From NCBI RefSeq assembly GCF_938046015.1, contig NZ_CALIXW010000027.1, positions 1-58,540 of the forward strand: DNA of 58,540 bases, read 5' to 3'. Positions 1 to 10,147 of the stretch are shown piece after piece. Both the position numbers and the translations under genes were made by a program. The notes beneath the pieces are model-generated. The model was given only the letters and a program-made list of their open reading frames with translations. It did not search any database and was not told the DNA's origin. Source of the stretch: an uncultured Porphyromonas sp. (lineage in GTDB: Bacteria > Bacteroidota > Bacteroidia > Bacteroidales > Porphyromonadaceae). Each line of letters begins with the position of its first letter. Position 1 is the first letter of the stretch.

Positions 1-1265
1 CTCGTAAAGGTGCGCGGCAGGCGATTGGGCGGAGCGTAGACGGGGGGGGCTGTCGGGGCAGCGCTCGGCGTCGGGGTGGGAGCAGGGGCGGCCTTAGGAG
101 TCGCAGGGCTGGGGCTCGTCCTCGGAGCGGCACTAGGCTCGGGAGCAGGAGCGGCGAGCTCCCCCGAGCTGGGGAAGAGCGCCACGAGCTGCAGCAGCGA
201 GAGCTCCAGCAGCAGGCGCTTGCTGGTGGCCGCACGCCACTGCTGATCGGCCGTGACGAGTACCTTCAGCACGCCGAAGAGCTGTGCCGCCGTGCAGCGC
301 TGCGCGAGGCTCTGGTACTGCCGTGCCACGCCCTCGGGCTTCTCCAGAAGCTGCGCCGTATCGGGGTGCTGCACCACGAGCAGGTCGCGGGTGAAGGCAG
401 CCAGCCCATTGAGGATCAGCTGCCCCTCGAAGCCGCGCGCCAGCAGTTCGTCCACGAGCAGCAGCAGCGTGCGGAAGTCCCCGCTCAGCAGCTGCTCGTA
501 GATACGGATGAAGTAGCCGTAGTCCAGGACGTTCAGGCTCTCCAGCGCATGCTGGTAGCTGATATGCCCGGAGGAGAAGCTGGCGATGCGGTCGAACATC
601 GACAGCGCGTCACGCATCCCCCCATCGGCCTTCTCGGCGATGAGCCCCAGGGCCGCTTCGTCGGCCTCGATCCCCTCCTGCTGGGCGACGTAGCGCAGGT
701 GCTGGGTGATGTCCCCAACCGTGATACGCTTGAAGTCATAGATCTGGCAGCGCGAGAGGATCGTGGGTAGGATCTTGTGCTTCTCCGTCGTGGCGAGGAT
801 GAAGATGGCGTAGCTGGGCGGCTCCTCGAGCGTCTTGAGGAAGGCGTTGAAGGCTGCCGCCGAGAGCATGTGCACCTCGTCGATGATGTAGACCTTGTAG
901 CGCCCAAGGGCTGGCGGCATGGCTACCTGCTCGGTCAGGGTACGGATGTCGTCGACCGAATTATTGGACGCGGCGTCGAGCTCGAAGATGTTGAAGGAGC
1001 GCTGCTCGTTGAAGGCGCGGCAGCTCTCGCACGCGTTACAGGCCTCGCCGTCGGGCTGGAGGTTGGTACAGTTGATCGTCTTGGCGAGCACGCGCGCCGC
1101 TGTCGTCTTCCCCACCCCACGCGGGCCACAGAAGAGATAGGCGTGTGCGAGCTTGCGCTCCAGCACCGCCGTACGCAGTGTCGAGGCCATAGCCCCCTGC
1201 CCCACGATACTGTGGAAGCTATCGGGGCGATACTTACGGGCCGAGACGATATATTGATCTGACAT
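1..1265 (-). CDS. dnaX: DNA polymerase III subunit gamma/tau (3' end outside window)
   Basis: Clamp-loader ATPase subunit that loads the sliding clamp and ties polymerase III cores together at the fork. The protein starts MSDQYIVSARKYRPDSF at 1265; 421 codons are present and the stop lies beyond the left edge. Seen in order: the P-loop GPRGVGKTT near residue 45, a four-cysteine zinc module (CTNLQPDGEACNACESC), the Walker B-type IIDEVHML near 125, and the sensor region ILATTEKHKILPTILSRC. The last visible stretch (about residues 375-421) is a low-complexity Pro/Ala/Ser linker, as is usual before the tau-specific domains. A TATCTTTG element lies about 30 bp upstream. The family call is secure; the full length is not visible. 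Confidence 0.96.
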   Translation of the reverse strand, partial: MSDQYIVSARKYRPDSFHSIVGQGAMASTLRTAVLERKLAHAYLFCGPRGVGKTTAARVLAKTINCTNLQPDGEACNACESCRAFNEQRSFNIFELDAASNNSVDDIRTLTEQVAMPPALGRYKVYIIDEVHMLSAAAFNAFLKTLEEPPSYAIFILATTEKHKILPTILSRCQIYDFKRITVGDITQHLRYVAQQEGIEADEAALGLIAEKADGGMRDALSMFDRIASFSSGHISYQHALESLNVLDYGYFIRIYEQLLSGDFRTLLLLVDELLARGFEGQLILNGLAAFTRDLLVVQHPDTAQLLEKPEGVARQYQSLAQRCTAAQLFGVLKVLVTADQQWRAATSKRLLLELSLLQLVALFPSSGELAAPAPEPSAAPRTSPSPATPKAAPAPTPTPSAAPTAPPVYAPPNRLPRTFT

Positions 1266-1296
1266 GAATGCTTAGCTTGGGGAAATGCTTCTGCTG

Positions 1297-1304
1297 CAAA
1301 GATA
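1297..1304 (-). promoter_or_regulatory. Bacteroidetes -7 promoter element for dnaX
   Basis: The minus strand reads TATCTTTG, an exact match to the Bacteroidetes TAnnTTTG -7 element, 32 bp before the dnaX ATG. I see no clear -33 TTTG. Confidence 0.6.
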
Positions 1305-1444
1305 CAAAAGTCCTGAGGCGTCGCCACGCACGGCGCTACCTCGTCTGGGCAGTGGTCTAAGGACGAGCCTCGGCGCTTCCTTCGCCTTTATGGTAAAGGG
1401 GGAAGAAACAAGCCCGAGGGGGCTACGTGTAGCGGGGAGGCCTT

Positions 1445-1528
1445 CTGATGGATATCCCTCAGCGCACTGAGGTACGTCAGTCACAAGGCTGAGGGATAGC
1501 AGTCAGACAGCTGAGGGATATCCCTCAC
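1445..1528. repeat. 22-bp phased palindrome array A (4 units)
   Basis: Four 18-base imperfect palindromes with central hexamers GATATC (1451), TACGTC (1473), GATAGC (1495) and GATATC (1517), spaced exactly 22, 22 and 22 bp. Example unit: CTGAGGGATAGCAGTCAG. It is preceded by the leader-like GGGGAGGCCTTCTGATGG. It lies in the 379-bp gap between dnaX (upstream side) and the terminator of lrgB; nothing else in the gap looks coding. It is one of eight related arrays in the window. Confidence 0.9.
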
Positions 1529-1571
1529 GGAGGCGGGACGAAGCACAGACCGAGGCTAGGGACAAAAAGAA

Positions 1572-1618
1572 GCCTCCCCGCAGCGCCACAGCTCGAGGCT
1601 GCGACCCTGCGGGGAGGC
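1572..1618 (-). terminator. Intrinsic terminator of the lrgA-lrgB operon
   Basis: A 12-bp perfect stem (GCCTCCCCGCAG with CTGCGGGGAGGC) is followed on the minus strand by the T-rich tract TTCTTTTTG. It lies 27 bp past the lrgB stop. Confidence 0.8.
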
Positions 1619-1644
1619 AAGATGAGGGCTACTCTAGGAGACAG

Positions 1645-2340
1645 CTAGCCGAACCAACGGGCGAAGAGCGGCAGCAGCAGCGCCGTGATGAGTCCCATGA
1701 TGCCGATAGCCAGGCCGCTCAGTGCGCCTTCGATCGCACCCATTTGTATGGCAGCTGCCGTACCGATGCCGTGCGAGGAGGCGCCCATAGCGAGCCCCTT
1801 GGCCACAGGGCTCTTGATCCGCATGAGCTTCATGATCGGGGGGCCGATGATGCTGCCGAGAATCCCTGCGCAGACGACGATGACGGCCGTGAGCCCTGGG
1901 ATGCCGCCCGTATTGCCCGAGAGCTCCATGGCGATCGGGGTCGTCACGGACTTCGGCGCCAGCGAAGCGATGAGCGTCTGACGCGCCCCGAGGAGCTGAC
2001 CGATACCGATGATGGAGCCGATGCCGATCATAGCCCCCACGGTGATGGCGACCATGATGGAGATGACGTTGCCCTTGAGGTGAGCTACCTGCTGGTGCAG
2101 GATGTAGCCTAGCGAGACTACCGAGGGGCCGAGCATGAAGTGGATCATGCGGCTGCCGCTCTTGAAGGTGTCGTAGGGTACATCTAGGTACATCAGCAGG
2201 ACGATGAGCTCGATGATCGTTAGCAGCACAGGGTGCAGCAGCGTCGTCCCCGCCAGGCGATAGAGCTTGTAATTGAGTAGGTAGAGGGCGATGACGAAGG
2301 TGATGGTGAAGACCTCACTGTTGAAGAACTGCTGTATCAT
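1645..2340 (-). CDS. lrgB: LrgB/CidB family membrane protein
   Basis: A 231-residue polytopic inner-membrane protein of the LrgB (YohK/CidB) family, which with LrgA acts in a holin/antiholin-like or metabolite export system linked to murein hydrolase control. About seven hydrophobic segments are visible, and the family-typical C-terminal half contains SVTTPIAMELSGNTGG and ASSHGIGTAAA. Its ATG overlaps the lrgA stop (TAATG), so the two are translationally coupled, as in the usual lrgAB order. A strong terminator follows. Whether the pair controls lysis or transports a small metabolite in Bacteroidetes is not decided by the sequence. Confidence 0.9.
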   Translation of the reverse strand: MIQQFFNSEVFTITFVIALYLLNYKLYRLAGTTLLHPVLLTIIELIVLLMYLDVPYDTFKSGSRMIHFMLGPSVVSLGYILHQQVAHLKGNVISIMVAITVGAMIGIGSIIGIGQLLGARQTLIASLAPKSVTTPIAMELSGNTGGIPGLTAVIVVCAGILGSIIGPPIMKLMRIKSPVAKGLAMGASSHGIGTAAAIQMGAIEGALSGLAIGIMGLITALLLPLFARWFG

Positions 2341-2690
2341 TACTTACTCCTCCTACGCTCCATGTGTTCCTGAATGTATGCTACCGAGGCGATGACGAGC
2401 ACCGAGCTCACCAGCACCGCCACGAGGATCACCCACCAGTTCTCCCGCACAGTATCCATCTGTGCCATGAGGCCTACACCAGCGGGGATGAAGAAAAGGC
2501 CCATATTGTCGGTCAAGGCCTTGGCGGGGGTGTCCACCTGGTCTTCCTTGACCCACTTGAGCTGCAAGGCAAGGAAGAGGAAGACCATCCCAAGGACGCT
2601 CCCCGGGACAAAGCCGCCCATCAAGGTGGAGACAAACTCCCCTATCCAATAGAAGAGGAAGATCGCGAAGATCTTGATCAATGTCTGCAT
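2340..2690 (-). CDS. lrgA: CidA/LrgA family holin-like protein
   Basis: A 116-residue protein with about four hydrophobic segments, the usual size and layout of CidA/LrgA proteins. Visible family features are FYWIGEFVSTLMGGFVPGSV near the start and the middle segment DNMGLFFIPAGVGLMAQMD. It sits 5 bp after the BrkB/YihY gene and overlaps lrgB by one base. All three membrane-protein genes are therefore probably one transcript read from the minus strand. Family membership is clear; the physiological role is known only by analogy with staphylococcal LrgA. Confidence 0.9.
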   Translation of the reverse strand: MQTLIKIFAIFLFYWIGEFVSTLMGGFVPGSVLGMVFLFLALQLKWVKEDQVDTPAKALTDNMGLFFIPAGVGLMAQMDTVRENWWVILVAVLVSSVLVIASVAYIQEHMERRRSK

Positions 2691-2695
2691 AAGGT

Positions 2696-4057
2696 CTAAG
2701 TGTCTAAATCGATATCACAAATGCGAAGCTGAGCCGCGCTCCTGAAGAGCGGGCGATAGAGCTGACGACGTAGCTGCCAGAGGGTCTCGTGCCGCCCGTC
2801 GAGCTCCAGCGGCAGCACTTCCTCCCCTCCCCGATCGAGTAGCTCCAGCAGGTAGCCCAGCGTGAGCCTATCCAGCGGCAGGGCTGGCTGGTAGCCGACT
2901 TGCTCAGCACCGTGCTGCAGGGTACGTACCTCGGCTAGCACGCCGAGACGTAGCAGCCTGAGCAGCGCCTCCTGCGTCTCTCGCAGCGGCAGACGGCTGC
3001 GCTCGGCCAGCGTCGTAGCCTCAGGCAGCGGACGGTAGCCTTCGGCGAAGAGGCGTGCGGTCGTAGCCGCGACCGAGATGAGGATGAGATCCTCGTAGCG
3101 ACGGGAGAGCCGCCCGCTCAGAGGCGGCGTCGTGAAGTACCACACATGCTGCACCGCGTAGCTGATCTGCGCCCCCAGCAGGATGATAACCCAGGAGAGC
3201 TGCGTCCACAGCAAGGCCAGAGGTACGGCAGCGAAGCTCCCATAGATGGCATTGTACTTGGAGATCCACAGCACCCCATTGATGTACAGCGCCTGGAAGC
3301 ACTGGAAGGCCAGCCCCGCGATGACGCCCGCGATGAGCGCCGGGACGAAGCGTACCCGCACATTGGGGATCAACAAATAGAGCAGCGTGAAGAGGATGAT
3401 GAGGATGGCGAAGGGCAGCAGCTGCAGCAGCTGATTGGTCACCGTGGAGATGAGCCCTAGCTGAGCGAGGTAGGTATGGTTGAGCGTCGAGAGGAAGATG
3501 GTCGTAGCGCTGGAGATAGTCATCAGTAGGGGCAGCAGTAGGAAGGCACTGAGGTAACCCATGATCCTACGCCCCCAGGGACGCGCGCTCGGCGCCTGCC
3601 ATAGGCGGTTGAAGCTATCCTCTATCGTCGAGATGAGCATCAGCACGGTGTAGAAGAGCACTGCTAGCCCCACGCCGATGAAGAGCCCGCCCTGCACCTG
3701 CGCTAGATAGTTCTCCACGTAGGAGAAGGCCTTCGACAGCTCCACCTCATGCCCTGGGAGCCCTTGGATCAGGGCATCACGCACGATCTCCTGCAGGCCG
3801 AAGCCCTTCGCGACACCGATGATGACGGCCAGCAGAGGGACGATGGAGAGTGCCGTGCTGTAGGTCAGCGAACCCGCCAGCGTGCCTATGCCCTGCTCGA
3901 TATAGCTGAGGATCGTCATGTAGAGCACGCGCAGCGTCGCGACCCCACAGCGTCTCGTCGAACTGAGGCCCTCGGGACGAAGGCGCCACATATCGAGGCT
4001 GAGGAAGCGATAGCTCCTTAGGCCTAGTGCGGTGAATCTACGTATGCTACTACTCAT
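2696..4057 (-). CDS. YihY/BrkB family inner-membrane protein
   Basis: A 453-residue protein. The first 300 residues form the YihY/BrkB membrane domain (about six membrane segments; typical pieces are GSLTYSTALSIVPLLAVIIG near residue 62 and YNAIYGSFAAVPLALLWTQL near 270). The remaining 150 residues are soluble and resemble the winged-helix tail found in Bacteroidetes members (TTLAERSRLPLRETQEALLR). The family was once called ribonuclease BN, which is now considered wrong; its real activity is unknown. The gene leads the lrgA-lrgB transcript. The start at 4057 gives a plausible basic N-terminus; internal methionines leave some doubt. Confidence 0.88.
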   Translation of the reverse strand: MSSSIRRFTALGLRSYRFLSLDMWRLRPEGLSSTRRCGVATLRVLYMTILSYIEQGIGTLAGSLTYSTALSIVPLLAVIIGVAKGFGLQEIVRDALIQGLPGHEVELSKAFSYVENYLAQVQGGLFIGVGLAVLFYTVLMLISTIEDSFNRLWQAPSARPWGRRIMGYLSAFLLLPLLMTISSATTIFLSTLNHTYLAQLGLISTVTNQLLQLLPFAILIILFTLLYLLIPNVRVRFVPALIAGVIAGLAFQCFQALYINGVLWISKYNAIYGSFAAVPLALLWTQLSWVIILLGAQISYAVQHVWYFTTPPLSGRLSRRYEDLILISVAATTARLFAEGYRPLPEATTLAERSRLPLRETQEALLRLLRLGVLAEVRTLQHGAEQVGYQPALPLDRLTLGYLLELLDRGGEEVLPLELDGRHETLWQLRRQLYRPLFRSAAQLRICDIDLDT

Positions 4058-4089
4058 ATAGAAGGGGGAATAAAGGGGAAGTCAAGCAG

Positions 4090-4454
4090 CGGCAGTGGGG
4101 CTATAAGCCGGGTTCTGTACCGAGCTAAGGCTCGGCGTCTGCCATTTATCTGGATGGAGTGTCACCACTCCTCTCAAGCGATCTACCCTCCGACATGGGC
4201 CGAGCAAGCCTCGTGGCGTCGGTATACATGATCTTGCAACCCATCAGGCGTACGGCAGCCCGTGTCACCACAGGCTCGGTGCGCTCTTACCGCACCTTTT
4301 CACCCTTACCCGTAGCCGAAGCCTCGGGCGGTCATTCTCTGTTACGCTACTTCGCCCTCACGGACGACTTCCCGTTAGGAAGCATGGTGCTCTGCGTTGC
4401 CCGGACGTTCCTCACCTCCCGCTGGGGGAGGAGCGACAGACCGCCCCACTGCGA
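4090..4454 (-). ncRNA. rnpB: RNase P RNA (A-type, Bacteroidetes)
   Basis: This is the RNA subunit of ribonuclease P, which trims tRNA 5' leaders. On the minus strand the 5' conserved region reads GAGGAACGTCCGGGC, the core contains GGGTAAGGGTGAAAAGGTGC and GGTAAGAGCGCACC, and the 3' part reads AGATAAATGGC followed by ACAGAACCCGGCTTAT. The ends close in a perfect 10-bp P1 helix (4443-4452 with 4092-4101), which sets the boundaries to within a few bases. It fills the gap between mrp and the BrkB/YihY gene. The conserved 5' motif has C where the textbook consensus has A (GAGGAAAG). Confidence 0.95.
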
Positions 4455-4487
4455 CGCTACTTGACTATGATGATGTGTCGAGCCTAG

Positions 4488-5612
4488 CTAGCGCTGCACC
4501 TCGACCCGCTGCGTCGGCGCGGCGGAGGCATTGCGCGCCTCCATCTGCTCGACGACGTTGCGCGCCAGCGTGCGGAAGTAGATGCCCATGAGGCTGGTCT
4601 CGTCGGTGGCTATAGGCCGCCCTTCGTCGCCCGAGCTGCATACGCTCTGGATGAGGGGTAGCTGCCCCAGCAGCGGCAGGCCAAGCTCCTCGGCCAGCTC
4701 CTTGCCCCCCTCGCGGCCGAAGATGTAGTACTTATTCTGGGGCAGCTCGGCAGGGGTGAACCAAGCCATGTTCTCTACCAGTCCGAGGATGGGCACCTGT
4801 ACGTGCTCGTCGGTGAACATACCTATGCCCTTGATGGCATCGGCAAGCGCCACTTGCTGCGGCGTCGTGACGATGATCGAGCCCGTAAGGCCCAGCGTCT
4901 GCACGAGCGTCAGGTGGATGTCGCTCGTCCCTGGGGGGAGGTCAATGAGGAGGTAGTCTAGCTCGCCCCAGTTCGTCTCGGTGAGGAGCTGCTTGAGGGC
5001 ATTGCTGGCCATGCTGCCTCGCCAGAGGACGGGGCTCTCCTGGTTGACGAAGAAGCCGATGGAGAGGAGCTTGACGCCGTAGCGCTCTACGGGGGCGATC
5101 AGCTCGCGCCCCGAGCTCGTCGTCTCGAGGACGGGACGGGCATCCTCACAGCCGAACATCTTGGGCTGCGAGGGACCGAAGATGTCGGCATCCAGTAGGC
5201 CGACCTTGTAGCCAGCCTGTGCTAGGGCTACGGCAAGGTTAGCCGAGACGGTGCTCTTACCGACGCCGCCCTTACCGGAGAAGACCGCCAGCGTATTGCG
5301 CACCTCGGGCAGCAGGGGCTGCTCCTCCTGGGAGACGAGCTCGGGCTGCTTTACCGAGATATTCCCTACGATCTCGACCTCAGGGCCGATATGGGTAAGG
5401 ATAGCCGTCTCAGCAGCCCGTACGACGGACTTGACGAAGGGGTTATTGGGCTTGTCGAAGATCAGGGAGAAGCTCACCTTCATTCCCTCGATGCGGATGT
5501 CATCCTCCACCATGCCCGACTCGACGAGGTTCTTCCCCGTGCCCGGGTAGCGTACCTTGGCGAGTGCCTCGAGGATCAGATTAGGATATAGGGTCTTGGC
5601 CATAGTGCTCAT
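4488..5612 (-). CDS. mrp: Mrp/ApbC family P-loop ATPase
   Basis: A 374-residue MinD-like ATPase of the Mrp/ApbC/NBP35 group, which assembles or carries iron-sulfur clusters. Residues 1-90 are a MIP18/DUF59 domain. The deviant Walker A SGKGGVGKST is at 112-121, with DADIFGPSQPKM and LIDLPPGTSDIHL following. The CxxC that holds the bridging cluster in E. coli-type Mrp (in the ENM...CPxC segment) is absent: here the segment reads VENMAWFTPAELPQNKYY. Cluster carriage by the usual site is therefore doubtful. It abuts trmB directly (stop/start one base apart). M4 is an alternative start. Confidence 0.92.
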   Translation of the reverse strand: MSTMAKTLYPNLILEALAKVRYPGTGKNLVESGMVEDDIRIEGMKVSFSLIFDKPNNPFVKSVVRAAETAILTHIGPEVEIVGNISVKQPELVSQEEQPLLPEVRNTLAVFSGKGGVGKSTVSANLAVALAQAGYKVGLLDADIFGPSQPKMFGCEDARPVLETTSSGRELIAPVERYGVKLLSIGFFVNQESPVLWRGSMASNALKQLLTETNWGELDYLLIDLPPGTSDIHLTLVQTLGLTGSIIVTTPQQVALADAIKGIGMFTDEHVQVPILGLVENMAWFTPAELPQNKYYIFGREGGKELAEELGLPLLGQLPLIQSVCSSGDEGRPIATDETSLMGIYFRTLARNVVEQMEARNASAAPTQRVEVQR

Positions 5613-6359
5613 CTATTGTACGCGGCGCGAACGGCTGAAGCTGCGGTAGCTGTCGGGCTCGATCTCTATGTCGGGCTCCACGAAGCCTCCCGCGGGGAGC
5701 GCAGGGCGGAAGCTCAGATACTTGATCGTAAGGCCGCGGCTCAGCCACTGACGCTCGTAGTAGGTCTTAATCCCGAGGATCTTGTCCTCGTAGGCTCCGC
5801 TGTAGAGGTCGTCGGTGTCAGTGATGATCTCCTGAGCGTTGAGCGTGACGAAGGCCTTAGTATAGGTATAGAGGAAGGGACTGTCCGTCTTGAGGTGGAT
5901 GATACCGCCAGGCTTGAGTGCCTCGAGGTAGCGCAGGAGGAAGCGCGAGGAGGTCAGGCGCTTGGTCACCTTCTTCATCTGCGGGTCGGGGAAGGTAATC
6001 CAGATCTCGTCCACCTCCCCAGGGGCGAAGAAGCGCCCGAGGGACTCGATCTCGCCACGCAGGAAGGCCACATTGCTCATCCCTGCCTCGTGCGAAGCCT
6101 TAGCCCCCGTCCAGATGCGTGCCCCCTTGACGTCCACGCCAATGAAGTTCTTCTCGGGATAGACCTCGCCGAGGCCTACCGTGTACTCGCCCTTGCCACA
6201 GCCCAGCTCGAGGACTATGGGGTGATCGTTGTGGAAGAAGTCCTCCCGCCAGCGACCACGCAGCGGGAAGTCCTCCTGCTGTAGACGCGCAAAGGGATAC
6301 TGGAAGACATGGGGGAAGGTCTCCATCTCGGCGAACTTCGCCAGCTTATTCTTTCCCAC
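5613..6359 (-). CDS. trmB: tRNA (guanine(46)-N7)-methyltransferase
   Basis: A 248-residue SAM-dependent methyltransferase that makes m7G46 in the tRNA variable loop. Visible are the SAM-binding motif VLELGCGKGEYTVGL near residue 50, the family signature EIWITFPDPQMKK near 135, and the substrate-side TDSPFLY near 178. The N-terminal 45 residues are slightly longer than in E. coli, as is common in Bacteroidetes. It is 8 bp from the acidic small protein upstream and one base from mrp, so the three genes form one short operon with a promoter near 6740. Confidence 0.93.
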   Translation of the reverse strand: MGKNKLAKFAEMETFPHVFQYPFARLQQEDFPLRGRWREDFFHNDHPIVLELGCGKGEYTVGLGEVYPEKNFIGVDVKGARIWTGAKASHEAGMSNVAFLRGEIESLGRFFAPGEVDEIWITFPDPQMKKVTKRLTSSRFLLRYLEALKPGGIIHLKTDSPFLYTYTKAFVTLNAQEIITDTDDLYSGAYEDKILGIKTYYERQWLSRGLTIKYLSFRPALPAGGFVEPDIEIEPDSYRSFSRSRRVQ

Positions 6360-6367
6360 CCGCGCGC

Positions 6368-6694
6368 CTAGTCAAAGAGATTGATGCTCTGGCAATACTC
6401 TAGCTCGCCCTGTACGACGAAGCGGATCTGCTCGGGCTCGAACTTCCCGACACCATCCTTGCGGGCATTGCGCACGACATACTCCACGAGCTCGTCCTCA
6501 TCTACCTCTATGGCTTCGTCCTCATCGAGGTCCTCGTCCATGTAGCCACGGCTCTCGTAGTAGTCGTAGATAAGGTCCACGAAGTAGACGATATCATCGT
6601 CACTCAGCAGCTCCTTCATCTCCTGGGGGATATAGTTGCGTATGAAGGCTACGGACGCAGCGTCATCGTAGCCGTCGAATTCGTCTTCTGCCAT
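6368..6694 (-). CDS. Conserved acidic hypothetical protein
   Basis: A 108-residue, strongly acidic soluble protein with no signal peptide or membrane segment. An Asp/Glu block at about residues 53-70 (YMDEDLDEDEAIEVDEDEL) separates two hydrophobic, probably helical parts (FIRNYIPQEMKELL and EPEQIRFVVQGELEYCQ). I do not recognise a named domain. It is the first gene of the transcript leading into trmB and mrp and has its own TAACTTTG promoter element. Its short spacing to trmB (8 bp) and good codon use support a real gene. Function unknown. Confidence 0.8.
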   Translation of the reverse strand: MAEDEFDGYDDAASVAFIRNYIPQEMKELLSDDDIVYFVDLIYDYYESRGYMDEDLDEDEAIEVDEDELVEYVVRNARKDGVGKFEPEQIRFVVQGELEYCQSINLFD

Positions 6695-6736
6695 ACTGAT
6701 CTATGTAGTGAATCTTTACTTGAGGTTCCTTCTTCG

Positions 6737-6744
6737 CAAAGTTA
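6737..6744 (-). promoter_or_regulatory. -7 promoter element for the acidic protein-trmB-mrp operon
   Basis: The minus strand reads TAACTTTG, matching TAnnTTTG, 43 bp upstream of the ATG at 6694. It lies in the only gap between this operon and the ABC-F gene. Confidence 0.55.
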
Positions 6745-6769
6745 CGGAAAAAGGCTGGAGCGCCTCTGC

Positions 6770-8703
<1,934 letters not shown>

Positions 8704-8707
<4 letters not shown>

Positions 8708-9345
8708 TGAGGCGCTATGTTCGTTCTGGTCTCGACACCGGGCAGCAGGAGCTCCTCGGTGACGATGATATGCTGCTGGGGGTAGAGCGCTCTGACGAGG
8801 CTCTGCAGGCGCTCCCGCGCCTCCACCTTGGACTGCGGCACGAGCTGGGGGTCCGCCTGGATCTCACGCCAGGCACGGCTCATGATGGAGTCGTCGAGGC
8901 GCTTCACGGCGCGGCGATCACTCGTAGCCTTGCGACGCGTCCCCCAGAGGCCCTGGCTATACTCGTAGTACTTGACGCTGTGCGAACCCCCAGGCGTCTG
9001 CCCCAGCTCCACCTGTGGCTCGGGCAGCGAGATGTAGATGGTATCGCCTGGGCCGCGCTGGACCTTGAGCCGCTCGAGGTCGAACTTGCTGTAGGCCGCT
9101 AGATCCGCCACTCCCTCGGCGCTGTAGGCCCCGTCGCGGATGTAGATCTGCCTGCGGTAGGTGATGCGCTGGGTGATCAGTCGGAGGCGCTCGGTGATCT
9201 CCATCTGGATCTCCTGGGGTGTCACCTCAGGCTGGCGCTCCGCCTCCCTAGAGCGGCAGGTATAGAGGATGTAGCCACCGAGGCCGAGGGCTAGGACCAG
9301 TACGATGAGCCCCTGGACGAGGCGTAGCCAAGACTTGAGTGTCAT
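8704..9345 (-). CDS. DUF4230-like membrane-anchored protein
   Basis: A 213-residue protein with one N-terminal membrane segment (about residues 8-30, LVQGLIVLVLALGLGGYILY) and the rest probably periplasmic. The body resembles DUF4230: a conserved tract of hydrophobic beta strands (QRITYRRQIYIRDGAYS, GDTIYISLPEPQVEL) and a charged helix near the C-terminus. It overlaps the ABC-F start by 4 bp and lies 10 bp after a paralogous lipoprotein gene. The domain call is by resemblance; no biochemical role is known. Confidence 0.72.
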
Positions 9346-9355
9346 CGTTGTCTAG

Positions 9356-10003
9356 CTATTGGGGGTTCGTCTCGTCACTCGGGGCGAGGTAGGCAGCATC
9401 CTGAGGCGCGAGGGAGACGCGCATCCCGAGGCCGAGCTTAGCGAAGAGCGGCGCTAGGCGCGTGCGGGCACTCCGCTCGGCGGCACGGAAGAGCTGTGGG
9501 CGCGCCTCTATGAGGGCACGCTCCTGCGTCTCCTCGATGAGCTCCTTGCGCTGACGGAGCAGCTCGTTGACCTCATTGGCTGTCAGCGAGGAGCGTAGCG
9601 GGTCGGCCTCACGCCGCACCTTGCGATGGACGCCTTCCAGCTCGCGCTGCACCTCTAGTGGAGGCAGCGTCAGCTCCACCAGCGTATCGTTGACGCTGTG
9701 GATCATGGACTCGGTGAGCTTGCTGAGGTCACAGGATACGGAGGCCTGACTCGTCAGCTCGAGCTCGGTGCGACGCGTGCCGAAGAGGCGCTTCCAGCCG
9801 AGGAAGCCATCTTGCTTGGGATCGATGACGACCGTCGTACGCAGCTTGGTCGTCGCCAGCTCGAGGCGGGCAAGGCTCTGTGCCTCCACTAGCAGGAGCT
9901 GCACGGGGTCGGGCTTCTGCTCCTTCGAGCCTGAGCTGCAGGCCACGCCCCCCAAGAGGAGCGCCAGCAGCAGGAGGGAGCGGATAGGACTTATCTTCTT
10001 CAT
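9356..10003 (-). CDS. DUF4230-like lipoprotein
   Basis: A 215-residue predicted lipoprotein. A basic N-terminus and hydrophobic stretch end in the lipobox LLGGVACSS (lipidated Cys at about residue 22). The body shows the same general plan as the next gene, including TTKLRTTVVIDPKQDGF, DTLVELTLPPLEVQ and a long charged C-terminal helix, so the two appear to be diverged paralogues. It is the first gene of the three-gene unit ending in the ABC-F ATPase, with a TACCTTTG promoter element 38 bp upstream. Function unknown. Confidence 0.72.
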   Translation of the reverse strand: MKKISPIRSLLLLALLLGGVACSSGSKEQKPDPVQLLLVEAQSLARLELATTKLRTTVVIDPKQDGFLGWKRLFGTRRTELELTSQASVSCDLSKLTESMIHSVNDTLVELTLPPLEVQRELEGVHRKVRREADPLRSSLTANEVNELLRQRKELIEETQERALIEARPQLFRAAERSARTRLAPLFAKLGLGMRVSLAPQDAAYLAPSDETNPQ

Positions 10004-10040
10004 TGGATATACGGTAGTGGGTGCTATTATATGAGCTAGA

Positions 10041-10048
10041 CAAAGGTA
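10041..10048 (-). promoter_or_regulatory. -7 promoter element for the DUF4230/ABC-F operon
   Basis: The minus strand reads TACCTTTG (TAnnTTTG), 38 bp upstream of the lipoprotein ATG at 10003. Confidence 0.55.
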
Positions 10049-10147
10049 CGAAGCTTTTGCAACTACGTAGGCCCTGCCGACGCGAGGAGCCCCTCAGCGC
10101 GGTGCAGGATAAGGGGGAACGGAGCTGAGACACTGCTCGGAGGGAGA

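Noticed and set aside
1272..1484. Short frames crossing array A (both strands)
   Set aside because: Composed of the repeat itself and non-coding flank; similar chance frames occur at other arrays.
1445..1528. The 22-bp arrays as CRISPR arrays
   Set aside because: Repeats are short palindromes with only about 4-base spacers and vary unit to unit; there are no unique spacers of 25-40 bp and no cas genes.
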